A stretch of 42,477 nt of DNA, taken from the NCBI GenBank assembly GCA_016188295.1, contig JACPIA010000004.1, positions 1 through 42,477 of the forward strand, given 5' to 3'. Below, one piece after another: positions 1 to 8,653 of this stretch (its first letter is position 1; each line of letters starts with the position of its first letter). Made by a program: the position numbers and the translations under genes. This DNA is from Candidatus Vogelbacteria bacterium. GTDB taxonomy: Bacteria; Patescibacteriota; Minisyncoccia; Phycocordibacterales; XYD1-FULL-46-19. The notes under the pieces were generated by a model. That model worked only from the letters and a program-made list of their open reading frames with translations. It did not search any database and was not told the DNA's origin.

Positions 1-1
1 C

Positions 2-109
2 AATGTGATTACTCCAAAAGAATTGGCGGATGTCGTCAGGCGACTCAACGATCGAGAACGAAAACGATTGAAATTCAAAAGTCCTAAGCAGCTCTTTCTG
101 AAGAAGTGA
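2..109 (+). pseudogene. C-terminal end of an IS30-family-like transposase (truncated by window edge; may be intact outside)
   Basis: Frame 2 translates to NVITPKELADVVRRLNDRERKRLKFKSPKQLFLKK*, resembling the IS30-type C-terminus (LNNRPRK.LGFKTP.E.F). ORF is open at the left edge. Confidence 0.55.
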
Positions 110-268
110 AGTGATGCAATTAGAGTGCTAATCTAGTATAAAGATCAGCATCTCTACTGTTTTATAACCTAAATCTTATGAATTTTATGATTAAAAAATT
201 TTCTTTTCCCAAAAGCAGAATCGCCAACTGATTTTTTCGCCCAAAATTCCTTGCGGTTTTCTAAAATG

Positions 269-640
269 TGGAGATGGCGGGAATCGGACCCGCGTGCAAG
301 AAGGAAAAAGAAAGAGTTCTACAAATGTAGGTCATTTGGAAGTGTCTACTACCAGCAACAAATGATCAAAGACTGGTAGTATGAGCCAAGTAGTTTAAGA
401 GAAAAATGTTAGGCCCCACTTTCTCCGAGACTTAAAGATTATATCACCATCACGCCGCGTTAAGACGCGCGACTTGATCATGCCCACTTAAGCTAAAGCG
501 AAAGCGGGAACCGAGAAAGGTGAAATCACCAATTCGGCTTTAGAAGATGCGTTAGCATTTCTTAATTACCCGTTTAACGAGCTGGGTGTCTCGATTTGCC
601 CTCTTAATTTGACGACTCCTTGTCGAAGCCAATCATCCCC
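269..640 (-). ncRNA. ssrA: transfer-messenger RNA (tmRNA)
   Basis: Minus strand begins GGGGATGATTGGCTTCGACAAGGAGTCGTC and ends CGCGGGTCCGATTCCCGCCATCTCCA; acceptor stem GGGGATG/CATCTCC. Tag ORF ANASSKAELVISPFSVPAFALA* at 556..488. No CCA encoded. Confidence 0.93.
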
Positions 641-643
641 GTA

Positions 644-1084
644 TTAAAAACGGTCTCTGTCAATGTCCCGAGCGGCCTCGCGTTTTTTGATTGTCTCACG
701 CTTGTCGTGCTTTTTCTTTCCCCGCGCCACCGCAAAGCCAAGCTTTAACCGTCTGCCTTTATTATACACCGCAAGCGGTATTAATGTCAAGCGTTGGCGC
801 TCACTGGTGCCCACTAAGGTAGCAAGCTCGGATTTAGAGAGGAGTAAGCGTCTAGTGCGAGCCGGATCATAGTCGGTCGAAGTATTGGCCGGCTGGTAGG
901 CGGGGATAATCGCACCTACTAAATAACCCTCACCACCCCGTATTACCACTCGGGCGCCCTCAAGCGAGCCGTGGCCGGTCCGAATCGATTTAACCTCTGG
1001 ACCCAATAGCTCCAAGCCGGCCTCATAGCGATCTAGGAGCTCATAATTAAAACTGGCTTTATGGTTACGGATCAAATCGGCCAT
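644..1084 (-). CDS. smpB: SsrA-binding protein SmpB
   Basis: MADLIRNHKASFNYELLDRYEAGLELLGPEVKSIRTGHGSLEGARV... typical SmpB. The ORF-track start at 1180 is too long; ATG at 1084 matches family N-terminus and sits 6 nt after TGTTATAAT. Confidence 0.95.
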   Translation of the reverse strand: MADLIRNHKASFNYELLDRYEAGLELLGPEVKSIRTGHGSLEGARVVIRGGEGYLVGAIIPAYQPANTSTDYDPARTRRLLLSKSELATLVGTSERQRLTLIPLAVYNKGRRLKLGFAVARGKKKHDKRETIKKREAARDIDRDRF

Positions 1085-1105
1085 AAGGGGATTATAACAA
1101 AAGAT

Positions 1106-1134
1106 TTGACTTTCAACCCTTATTTTCTTATGAT
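1106..1134 (+). promoter_or_regulatory. predicted sigma70-type promoter for infC operon
   Basis: TTGACT (1106-1111), 17-nt spacer, TATGAT (1129-1134). Confidence 0.6.
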
Positions 1135-1157
1135 AGTAGGGCAGTTTTGCTTGCCAA

Positions 1158-1676
1158 TTGACTAAACGTACCCGCATCAATCAACAAATAACCGTTCCCG
1201 AGCTTCGGGTCATTACCGAGACAGGGGAGAATTTAGGAGTTTTGTCGTGTGGCGAGGCTTTGGCTAAGGCTGGAGAGTTGGGGCTTGACCTAATTGAGGT
1301 CTCACCCGGAGCTACTCCGCCGGTGGCCAAAATCATGGATTTTGGCAAATATCAGTACTTAGAAAATAAAAAGGAAAAAGTGGCCAAGCTCAAAGGTCAT
1401 ACTACCGAGACCAAGACTTTACAGGTTAAAATTGGTACTGGTGAGCATGACTTACAGCTTAAGGCTACTAAGGCGACCGCGTTTTTGGGCGAAGGTCATC
1501 GAGTCAAAATTGATCTGTTTTTACCGGGCCGAGCCAAATACTTGGATCAGAAGTTTTTAGCCGAGCGATTAGAGCGCTTTTTACGCCTCATCCCGGCCGA
1601 TTACAAAGTGGCTGATCCGGCCAAAAAAAGTCCTAAGGGCTGGACGGTGGTTATTGAGAAAGGGACTGCAAAATAA
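1158..1676 (+). CDS. infC: translation initiation factor IF-3 (TTG start)
   Basis: RTRINQQITVPELRVITETGENLGVLS... IF3 motif; followed by rpmI-rplT. In-frame TAG just upstream leaves TTG as the usable start. Confidence 0.95.
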   Translation: MTKRTRINQQITVPELRVITETGENLGVLSCGEALAKAGELGLDLIEVSPGATPPVAKIMDFGKYQYLENKKEKVAKLKGHTTETKTLQVKIGTGEHDLQLKATKATAFLGEGHRVKIDLFLPGRAKYLDQKFLAERLERFLRLIPADYKVADPAKKSPKGWTVVIEKGTAK

Positions 1677-1677
1677 T

Positions 1678-1863
1678 ATGAAAACTAATAAATCATTTTC
1701 TAAACGGATTCGAGTCACCAGTCAGGGCAAATTGCTAGCCCGGTTTGGTGGTAAAAACCATTTTAATGCTAAAAAGAGTGGTCAGACTCAATTGGCCGAC
1801 AAGCGCTCTAAATTAATTGAGCTTTCTCCTAAAAATCGGAGTCGTTTTTTAGCTAATCAATAA
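1678..1863 (+). CDS. rpmI: 50S ribosomal protein bL35
   Basis: MKTNKSFSKRIRVTSQGKLLARFGGKNHFNAKKS...; position between infC and rplT. Confidence 0.9.
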   Translation: MKTNKSFSKRIRVTSQGKLLARFGGKNHFNAKKSGQTQLADKRSKLIELSPKNRSRFLANQ

Positions 1864-1872
1864 TTTTTAAAT

Positions 1873-2217
1873 ATGTCACGCGTTAAACGAGGTACCATTT
1901 CGGCCAAACATCGCCGCTCTGTTCTTAAAAAGGTCAAGGGCTATCGTTTTGGGCGCAGTACCAAAGAGCGTGAGGCTAAAGTGGCGATTATTAAAGCAGG
2001 CGTTCATGCTTTTACTCATCGGCGCGACAAAAAGAACGACTTTCGTCGCCTTTGGCAAATCAAGATCGGTGCGGCCGCAGTCACTCACGGTCTCTCTTAT
2101 AGCAAATTGATGGGTGCATTAAATAAAAAAGGCATTCTGTTTGATCGCAAAATCTTGGCGCACTTAGCCGAGAAAGAGCCGACCACATTTGCCGCGATTG
2201 TAGCTGAAGTAAAGTAA
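1873..2217 (+). CDS. rplT: 50S ribosomal protein bL20
   Basis: MSRVKRGTISAKHRRSVLKKVKGYRFGRSTKEREAKVAIIKAG... Confidence 0.95.
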   Translation: MSRVKRGTISAKHRRSVLKKVKGYRFGRSTKEREAKVAIIKAGVHAFTHRRDKKNDFRRLWQIKIGAAAVTHGLSYSKLMGALNKKGILFDRKILAHLAEKEPTTFAAIVAEVK

Positions 2218-2254
2218 TTTGCCAATCGGCGGATCTGTTATAATAGGGAGAGTT

Positions 2255-2848
2255 ATGAGGACTCTTCCGATATTGTCTTTAGTGATTTTGTTAGCTCTAA
2301 TAGCACTTAATGGATTTTTTGCTTACGAACTATTTTTAAAAGATAAATTAGCCGCGAATAAAGTTTTTTCACCTCAAGCGTACATTGATCGAGGTCTGCA
2401 AGTTGTTTTTGAGGCTAAGGGTAAAGAAAACTCTCCGCCAATCGGTGAACCATCACTGATCGCGACTACTACCGAGCAAAATCTTACAACTAAGGCGACT
2501 ACCACTAAAATAGCGGCGGTACCGTTATCGCGAGTTATTCCACTGCCAACTGATAGTACGCTGATTAAACAAGCTCTAACCGATTTACGTGTGGTCGCCG
2601 GGCAACTGTACGCCACTGTTAGTAGTTACTATACTTTGTGTGTTAATGGAGTAATTAATGATCATATTAGCGATGAGTTGGCTCGAATTGTGAAGGTTAT
2701 TTTAAGTGACCGTGATCTGCCAGATCAAATTGAGGCCGGAGTTAGTTGTGTGGCTACGGTCAGCGGTTATCGAGTGTCTGTTTCTTTATCGGATGGTAGT
2801 AACTGGTGTGTTTCTAATTTAAAAGCCGGTGCTGTTTGTGCCCCCTAG
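2255..2848 (+). CDS. membrane-anchored protein with pilin-head-like C-terminal region
   Basis: N-terminal TM helix (MRTLPILSLVILLALIALNGFFAYELF), Thr-rich linker, then ALTDLRVVAGQLYATVSSYY..C...C..YRVSVSLSDGSNWCVS, resembling the globular end of CPR-type pilins. Confidence 0.55.
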   Translation: MRTLPILSLVILLALIALNGFFAYELFLKDKLAANKVFSPQAYIDRGLQVVFEAKGKENSPPIGEPSLIATTTEQNLTTKATTTKIAAVPLSRVIPLPTDSTLIKQALTDLRVVAGQLYATVSSYYTLCVNGVINDHISDELARIVKVILSDRDLPDQIEAGVSCVATVSGYRVSVSLSDGSNWCVSNLKAGAVCAP

Positions 2849-2884
2849 CCAGATACTTTAATTTAAGTATAATACCAATACTTT

Positions 2885-4831
2885 ATGCCTCGTAAAAAAA
2901 ATATCATTGGTGGGGGCGGGACACCATTGCCACCGGCGCGCTGGGGTACTTTAGCCAATCAACTGACTACTGTTGTGGTGGTTTTATTGTTGATTGTTGG
3001 TATTTATTCTTTAATTAGTGATTTTAACGTCACGGTGCCACCGGTGGCGGTCAGTGAGTTGGTCCGCGAGATCAAAGCCGGCGAAATCAAAAAAATCGTG
3101 GTTGAAGGCAATAATTTAACAGTGACTAATACCAAAGATGAAGAGCAAATCGTAGTCAAAGAGTCTGAATCGTCGCTCTCTGATAGTTTAATTAGGTTAG
3201 GGGTGACGCCAGCGGAACTAGCTAAAATTTCGATTGAGGTGTCCAGAGGTTCAAGTGCTTCGTTTTGGCTCCTAACTATTTTGCCGTTTCTGATTCCGAT
3301 GATTTTTGTGTTGGTGTTGTTTTGGTTTGTCTCGCGACAAGTTAAGGGAGCCTCGATGCAGGCTTTTACTTTTGGCCAATCTAAAGCGCGGATGGTCGAT
3401 CCTAATGATGCCGGTCAACGAGTCACTTTTAAAGATGTGGCCGGAGTGCGTGAGGCTAAGGAGGAATTATTAGAAATTGTCGACTTTTTAAAAAATCCGA
3501 AAAAGTTTATTGATATCGGGGCGCGCATCCCTAAGGGCGTGCTCTTAATCGGTGGCCCGGGGACCGGTAAAACATTGTTAGCTCGCGCGGTGGCCGGCGA
3601 AGCAGGGGTCCCTTTTATGTATCTCTCGGGTTCGGAGTTTGTGGAAATGTTTGTGGGCGTGGGGGCCTCGCGGGTACGAGATTTATTTAAAATGGCTAAA
3701 CGAGTTGCTCCTTCGATTATTTTTATTGATGAGATTGATGCTATCGGTCGTCACCGAGGGAGCGGTATGGGTGGCGGTAATGACGAGCGTGAGCAGACCT
3801 TAAATCAAATCTTGGTGGAGTTGGATGGTTTTGAGCCGACTGAAAAGTTGATTGTGATGGCCGCCACTAATCGTCCTGATGTTTTGGATCCAGCTTTGTT
3901 ACGTCCTGGCCGTTTTGATCGTCGGGTGACTTTAGATCGTCCCGATATTAAAGATCGTGAGGAGATCTTGACCCTCCACGCTAAAAAGAAGCCCTTAGCC
4001 GAAGATGTCGTTTTGCGGGTGATTGCTGAACGTACGCCCGGTTTCTCTGGGGCTGATCTCGCCAACTTGATGAATGAGGCTGCTATTTTGGCGGCGCGAG
4101 AGGATCGTAAAAAAGTCAGCCAATATGATTTAATCAGGAGTGTGGAGAAGGTGATGCTTGGTCCCGAGCGTAAAAGTCATATCCTCTCGGTTAAAGAGAA
4201 AAAAATTACTGCCTATCACGAGATGGGTCATGCGCTTGTAGCCTCCGTCTTGCCTAATACTGATCCGGTGCACAAAGTCTCGATTATTTCCCGTGGTTAT
4301 GCCGCTGGTTATACGCTTAAACTGCCATTTGAGGATAAAAAATTGCAATCTAAGGGCGAATTTTTAGATGATATTGCTATGGCGCTTGGTGGTTATGCCG
4401 CTGAGCAGATCGTTTTTGGCGATATTACCACCGGTGCCTCCAACGACTTGCAAGTATCTACTGCTTTAGCTCGAGATATGGTGGCTAAGTATGGCATGAG
4501 TGAGGCTTTAGGTCCGGTCGCTTTAGAGCTTTCACCTAGTCGTCTAGCCGCTAATGGTATTATCGTGGATCGGCATACCAGTGAGGCGGTGGCGGCTCAA
4601 ATCGATGCCGAGGTGTCTCGGATTATGAATGAAGCCCTTACTCGAGCTAAAAATGTGTTAATCGATAAGCGCAAGGCTCTTGATGATCTATCGCTTCAAT
4701 TAGTCAAAATGGAGTCGGTCGAGCGTGAGGAATTCGAGCAGATGTTGATCATCCACGGTATTAAGCCTAAAGTTAAGACCGATGACAAAAATGAATTGAT
4801 ACTGGCGCCGGATACAGAAATATCGGTGTAA
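2885..4831 (+). CDS. ftsH: ATP-dependent zinc metalloprotease FtsH
   Basis: [22 protein letters not shown] Walker [14 protein letters not shown] Walker [25 protein letters not shown] (HExxH variant HEMGH). Confidence 0.97.
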   Translation: MPRKKNIIGGGGTPLPPARWGTLANQLTTVVVVLLLIVGIYSLISDFNVTVPPVAVSELVREIKAGEIKKIVVEGNNLTVTNTKDEEQIVVKESESSLSDSLIRLGVTPAELAKISIEVSRGSSASFWLLTILPFLIPMIFVLVLFWFVSRQVKGASMQAFTFGQSKARMVDPNDAGQRVTFKDVAGVREAKEELLEIVDFLKNPKKFIDIGARIPKGVLLIGGPGTGKTLLARAVAGEAGVPFMYLSGSEFVEMFVGVGASRVRDLFKMAKRVAPSIIFIDEIDAIGRHRGSGMGGGNDEREQTLNQILVELDGFEPTEKLIVMAATNRPDVLDPALLRPGRFDRRVTLDRPDIKDREEILTLHAKKKPLAEDVVLRVIAERTPGFSGADLANLMNEAAILAAREDRKKVSQYDLIRSVEKVMLGPERKSHILSVKEKKITAYHEMGHALVASVLPNTDPVHKVSIISRGYAAGYTLKLPFEDKKLQSKGEFLDDIAMALGGYAAEQIVFGDITTGASNDLQVSTALARDMVAKYGMSEALGPVALELSPSRLAANGIIVDRHTSEAVAAQIDAEVSRIMNEALTRAKNVLIDKRKALDDLSLQLVKMESVEREEFEQMLIIHGIKPKVKTDDKNELILAPDTEISV

Positions 4832-4837
4832 TCTTTT

Positions 4838-4911
4838 GCGCGTGTAGCTCAGTTGGTTAGAGCTCGGAGCTTATACCTCCGCGGTCCTTGGTTCGAGTCC
4901 AAGCACGCGCA
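4838..4911 (+). tRNA. tRNA-Ile, anticodon UAU
   Basis: GCGCGTG/CACGCGC acceptor, D-arm GCTC/GAGC, anticodon stem CGGAG/CTCCG with loop CTTATAC (anticodon TAT), T-arm CTTGG/CCAAG; no encoded CCA. Confidence 0.88.
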
Positions 4912-4924
4912 CTAAATAATTCAA

Positions 4925-7054
4925 TTACTCAAAGTGGATCTCTTGATTCACTACTTGCGCTCGCTCCGAGAGGAGCGGATGTTTGGTTAATCCGGGGTCT
5001 GTTTTAATTAAAGCTTGTGCGGTGGCGCGCGCAGCCTCGACCATTTTTAAATTTTTAATGGCATCCATACCTAAGTCGGAGAGACCCCACTGTTTCTGAC
5101 CACTCAACAGTCCAGCGCCACGGAGAGCCAGATCAAGCTCCGCTAATTCAAAGCCATTTTTGGCGGTAGTTAAGGCTTTAAGACGCTTGAGAGATAGTTC
5201 TGAAGTGGTCTCGGTAAACAAGAGGCAAGTGGCTTGATGCTCCGAGCGAGCCACTCGGCCGCGGAGCTGGTGTAATTGAGCCAAGCCAAAACGCTCCGCC
5301 CCTTCAATAATAATAATCGTGGCATTAGGTACATTGACACCGACTTCTACTACCGAAGTTGCTACTAAAATATCTATTTCTCCAGAAGCAAAATCAAACA
5401 TTACTTCGTCTTTATCCTGAGGTTTAAGTTTAGAGTGAACGAGGCCGACAGTGTATTCAGGAAAGATTTTTTCGGCTAGTTTTTTGGCTTCGGTTTTGGT
5501 CGCTTTAGTCTGTAAGGCTTTCACTTTATCAGGATCGGGCTCATCTATTCTGGGGCAGATAACGTAGGCTTGATGGCCGGCTTTAAGCTCGGAACGGATT
5601 AAGTTGTAAGCTTGATCGCGCTCGGTGGGCGGGATAATTTTAGTGACAATGATCCCACGATTAGCTGGTTGCTCGTCTAAAAGCGATAAGTCTAGATCGC
5701 CATGGATGGTTAGTGCCAGGGTGCGCGGAATTGGCGTCGCTGTCATCGAGAGTAAGTGAGGCGCTTTAGTCTTATTTTGTTTGACTAGTTTAGAGCGTTG
5801 CATCACTCCAAAACGATGTTGCTCATCAATGATCACGTAAGCTAAATTTTTCCATCGGACGCTTTTTTGAATTAAGGCTTGAGTGCCGATTAAAATCGGA
5901 ATCTCGCCACTTGCCACCCATTTTAATAATTGACTGCGGGAGATATCGGTATAAGAACGAGGGTTGATTTTAGAAGGGAATTTATAACACCCACTGCCGG
6001 TCAATAAACCAACAGCCACTTGGTGGTGTTTAAAAAAAGTGATAAACGATTCAAAATGTTGTTTAGCTAAAATTTCGGTCGGAGCCATATAACCCACTTC
6101 AAATCCGGCTTTAACAACAGCATAAGCCGTGGCCGCCGCCACGGCTGTTTTGCCCGAACCGACATCACCCTCCAATAATCTGGTCATCGGAGTGCCACTA
6201 GCTAAGTCCATCAAAATATCTTTGATGGCGCGCTGTTGAGCAGTAGTCGGAGTAAAAGGGAAATCGCCGGTAAATTGCTCTAATCTAGTTTGGTCAACTT
6301 TAATGTTATAACTCTCATTTTGACGATAAGTAGCTCGGTCGCGGAGTCGAGCTAATTGCATTACCAGCACCTCCTCAAACGCAAAACGCTTGCGTGCCGA
6401 CTCCGCATCGCCACTTTTTTGGGGCTCGTGGATCCAGACTAAAGCGGTGCTTAAAGTCGGTAAATGGTATTTAGTTAAAATCTCGGGGCTAATCGGATCA
6501 GCTACTTGCTCATGCAAACCTTCAGCCAGTAGGGTTTTAATATGATGTTGGAACCAACCTGAGGACAGACCCCTGGTCTCGGGGTACACCGGCACCGGCG
6601 TCTCATTTTTATTACCACCACTAAACAAGGACTTTAATGGTTGCCAGTCGGGGGTACCGACAATAATCTCGGGATTGGCTAAATACACTTCACCTTTGCG
6701 CTCGGTGATTTTACCTCTAAAGTAAGCGATAATGCCTGGGGGTACTTTTTTAGCGAGATAAGCCTGATGGAACCAAATTACTTTTAATTTACCGGTTTCA
6801 TCCTCAATTATCGCTTCAGCCATTGGGATTTTTTTACGCCAAGCTTTTTTAGTTTCCGCTTTTAAGACTTTGGCATAAATCAAAACTTCTTCGCCGGCCA
6901 GTGCTTGATCAATAGTGACTAGTAGAGCGCCGCTGGCATAGCGATTAGGAAAGTAGCGCAACAAATCACCTAAAGTTTTTAGACCTAAGCGTTCTAAACT
7001 ATTTTTTTGTAAAGGAGTCGGTCTAAACCGCTCGGTAATTAACGTTTGATGCAA
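4925..7054 (-). CDS. recG: ATP-dependent DNA helicase RecG (probable TTG start inside pilin 3' end)
   Basis: LLEGDVGSGKTAVAAATAYAVVKAGFEVGYMAPTEILAKQHF, IIDEQHRFGVMQRSKL, LSMTATPIPRTLAL, QLRGRVARSEHQATCLL. Start at TTG 7054 proposed over ATG 7105. Confidence 0.93.
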   Translation of the reverse strand: MHQTLITERFRPTPLQKNSLERLGLKTLGDLLRYFPNRYASGALLVTIDQALAGEEVLIYAKVLKAETKKAWRKKIPMAEAIIEDETGKLKVIWFHQAYLAKKVPPGIIAYFRGKITERKGEVYLANPEIIVGTPDWQPLKSLFSGGNKNETPVPVYPETRGLSSGWFQHHIKTLLAEGLHEQVADPISPEILTKYHLPTLSTALVWIHEPQKSGDAESARKRFAFEEVLVMQLARLRDRATYRQNESYNIKVDQTRLEQFTGDFPFTPTTAQQRAIKDILMDLASGTPMTRLLEGDVGSGKTAVAAATAYAVVKAGFEVGYMAPTEILAKQHFESFITFFKHHQVAVGLLTGSGCYKFPSKINPRSYTDISRSQLLKWVASGEIPILIGTQALIQKSVRWKNLAYVIIDEQHRFGVMQRSKLVKQNKTKAPHLLSMTATPIPRTLALTIHGDLDLSLLDEQPANRGIIVTKIIPPTERDQAYNLIRSELKAGHQAYVICPRIDEPDPDKVKALQTKATKTEAKKLAEKIFPEYTVGLVHSKLKPQDKDEVMFDFASGEIDILVATSVVEVGVNVPNATIIIIEGAERFGLAQLHQLRGRVARSEHQATCLLFTETTSELSLKRLKALTTAKNGFELAELDLALRGAGLLSGQKQWGLSDLGMDAIKNLKMVEAARATAQALIKTDPGLTKHPLLSERAQVVNQEIHFE

Positions 7055-7503
7055 ATTGTTTTGGCATCGATTAAGGCCGTTTCCGTCGCGGCCGCTGGGG
7101 CGCAAACACTAACGCGTCCAGTACTATCGACTGCTACAGTATAGCCGGTATTGTCGCCACTGCCAGCAGTAGGGTCCATAGGTAAAGTGGAGATGTAAGT
7201 AGGAGTTAAGCATGAGAGATCAATGGTACTACTAGCGGTAGTGGGAGCACTGTAAATAGTGGAGGTGGCGGTAATGGCTGGACAAATGTAACTACCGAAA
7301 GTGCCGGCAAAAATACCTTTGTTGTCGGTCATGCGTTGACCGATAGCATTTAAAATGGCATTAACGCTTGACTGGCGCTCGGTATTGCGGGCCTGGGCAA
7401 ATTGTTTGGCGGGGTTAATCGCAATAATGACAATTGCCGCTAAAATAGCAATGATGCCGATCACTACCAAAACCTCAATTAAGGTAAAACCTTTTTTAGA
7501 CAT
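7039..7503 (-). CDS. type IV pilin / pseudopilin with class III signal
   Basis: MSKKGFTLIEVLVVIGIIAILAAIVIIAINPAKQFAQARNTERQSSVNAI. Confidence 0.9.
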   Translation of the reverse strand: MSKKGFTLIEVLVVIGIIAILAAIVIIAINPAKQFAQARNTERQSSVNAILNAIGQRMTDNKGIFAGTFGSYICPAITATSTIYSAPTTASSTIDLSCLTPTYISTLPMDPTAGSGDNTGYTVAVDSTGRVSVCAPAAATETALIDAKTICIKR

Positions 7504-7546
7504 AAATTTAAATTAAATAATAAACCCGACTCCAGTATTAATTATA

Positions 7547-7945
7547 TTACAATGGCAATTCTTGCCAAGATAGGGGTGTAAATAAGTGATTAGTTTTGAC
7601 CATCAAATTAGTGTACGCTTCGTTTACTTGGGCTTGGACTTTAATTTCAATCATATTAGGGTTAGTTTGATTGACCGGATAGATCACACAAAGACCATTG
7701 CTAAAAGTAGTGGTTGAAGTATCGGTGTAAGACCGATCAATAATCAAACCCATCAACACTTGATCAACACAACCACTGGCCAAAGCGCGACTAGCCGCTT
7801 TAGCCTCAGTATTTAAGACATTAAAGCGCGCCTGCCAACCGGCAAAACTTTGCTCGCTAATTATCATCAATAACGTCAAGCTAATAATGATAGTGGTAAT
7901 TAAGGCAATATAACCTCGATCCATTATATTTATTTTATAATACAT
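7547..7945 (-). CDS. pilin-like / PilX-like minor pilin candidate
   Basis: MDRGYIALITTIIISLTLLMIISEQSFAGWQARF: G followed by hydrophobic helix; upstream of the pilin gene. ATG at 7945 or 7924. Confidence 0.6.
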   Translation of the reverse strand: MYYKINIMDRGYIALITTIIISLTLLMIISEQSFAGWQARFNVLNTEAKAASRALASGCVDQVLMGLIIDRSYTDTSTTTFSNGLCVIYPVNQTNPNMIEIKVQAQVNEAYTNLMVKTNHLFTPLSWQELPL

Positions 7946-7959
7946 AAATCTAAAATCTC

Positions 7960-8002
7960 TTTAATCTTACGACATAACCTGTCATGACATAAATCTCGTC
8001 AG
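7960..8002 (-). promoter_or_regulatory. palindrome-containing promoter element, copy 1 (upstream of pilin operon)
   Basis: Minus strand CTGACGAGATTTATGTCATGACAGGTTATGTCGTAAGATTAAA; shares 38/43 positions with copy 2, including a perfect 23-bp block. Confidence 0.7.
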
Positions 8003-8035
8003 GTCTAAAATAAGCAGTAAAATAGATATCCACAG

Positions 8036-8608
8036 TTATTTTAATTTGAAATGTAATTTAAGTTCAGCCTCGTTAGTTGGGCTGGTTAACTCGGCTTGGC
8101 GGACATACGGCCGGAGATCAAAAAACTCAATCACAAAGTCAATTTGTTCACGACAAGGATAAGGGTAAACAAAAACGGATTTTTGCCATTCTTTAAAACC
8201 TAATTCTCTTAATTTATAACGAAGGGCATCACGAGCGACACGTTTATTGTGGGGAATATCGTAAATAACTAAACGCCATTTGTAGTCCCAAGTGTTTGGT
8301 TTAGGGATCAATAATTTGTCAGGATTAAACCGATTAGTGGTCGTTTTACCTTTTTCAGTCAAGGTTATGATGATATTACCTTTATTATCCTCCTGCCAAT
8401 CAATTAAGCGCTTATGATTAAATTCTTTGATTGTTCGCCAAAGATAAGCTCGGTCAATTTGTTGCCATTCTTTAGTTAGTCTATTTACAATTTTGATTTG
8501 TTTGAGAGGGGAGCGAGATAAACTAAAAGCTGTCCCAGCTAAAAGTAGTAATAAGATTTTTTGTTTTCGAGGACTTTTTATCACTGAGATCTTTTGATTT
8601 TTTCCCAT
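8036..8608 (-). CDS. PaaX-like / Cas2-like domain winged-helix transcriptional regulator
   Basis: N-terminal HTH-like region, C-terminal YKWRLVIYDIPHNKRVARDALRYKLRELGFKEWQKSVFVYPYPC like the PaaX central (Cas2-like) domain. Confidence 0.75.
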   Translation of the reverse strand: MGKNQKISVIKSPRKQKILLLLLAGTAFSLSRSPLKQIKIVNRLTKEWQQIDRAYLWRTIKEFNHKRLIDWQEDNKGNIIITLTEKGKTTTNRFNPDKLLIPKPNTWDYKWRLVIYDIPHNKRVARDALRYKLRELGFKEWQKSVFVYPYPCREQIDFVIEFFDLRPYVRQAELTSPTNEAELKLHFKLK

Positions 8609-8610
8609 TA

Positions 8611-8653
8611 TTTTATTTTACCACATAATATGTCATGACATAAATCTCGTCAG
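8611..8653 (-). promoter_or_regulatory. palindrome-containing promoter element, copy 2 (upstream of PaaX/Cas2-like gene)
   Basis: Minus strand CTGACGAGATTTATGTCATGACATATTATGTGGTAAAATAAAA; includes perfect palindrome TATGTCATGACATA; extended -10 TGGTAAAAT 6 nt before ATG 8608. Confidence 0.75.

Noticed and set aside
663-872. Short ORFs antisense to clear genes (663-872 +, 2374-2616 -, 3805-4065 -, 26576-27019 +, 37854-38135 + and similar)
   Set aside because: They lie within confidently identified genes on the other strand or frame and show no recognisable protein features.
1873-2217. L20 autoregulatory leader RNA in the infC-rpmI-rplT operon
   Set aside because: The predicted 5' UTR before infC is only about 17 nt and the intergenic gaps are 1-9 nt, so there is no room for a classic leader.
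8036-8608. Cas2-like domain as evidence for a CRISPR-Cas locus
   Set aside because: No cas1, no effector and no repeat-spacer array nearby; the N-terminal HTH and PaaX-like layout fit a transcription regulator. The two 43-bp repeats are promoter elements about 650 bp apart, not an array.
7960-8653. The two repeats as direct-repeat ends of a small mobile element
   Set aside because: Repeats extend into -10-like regions in the same orientation relative to the genes on the minus strand, and no transposase is enclosed. Kept as an alternative only.
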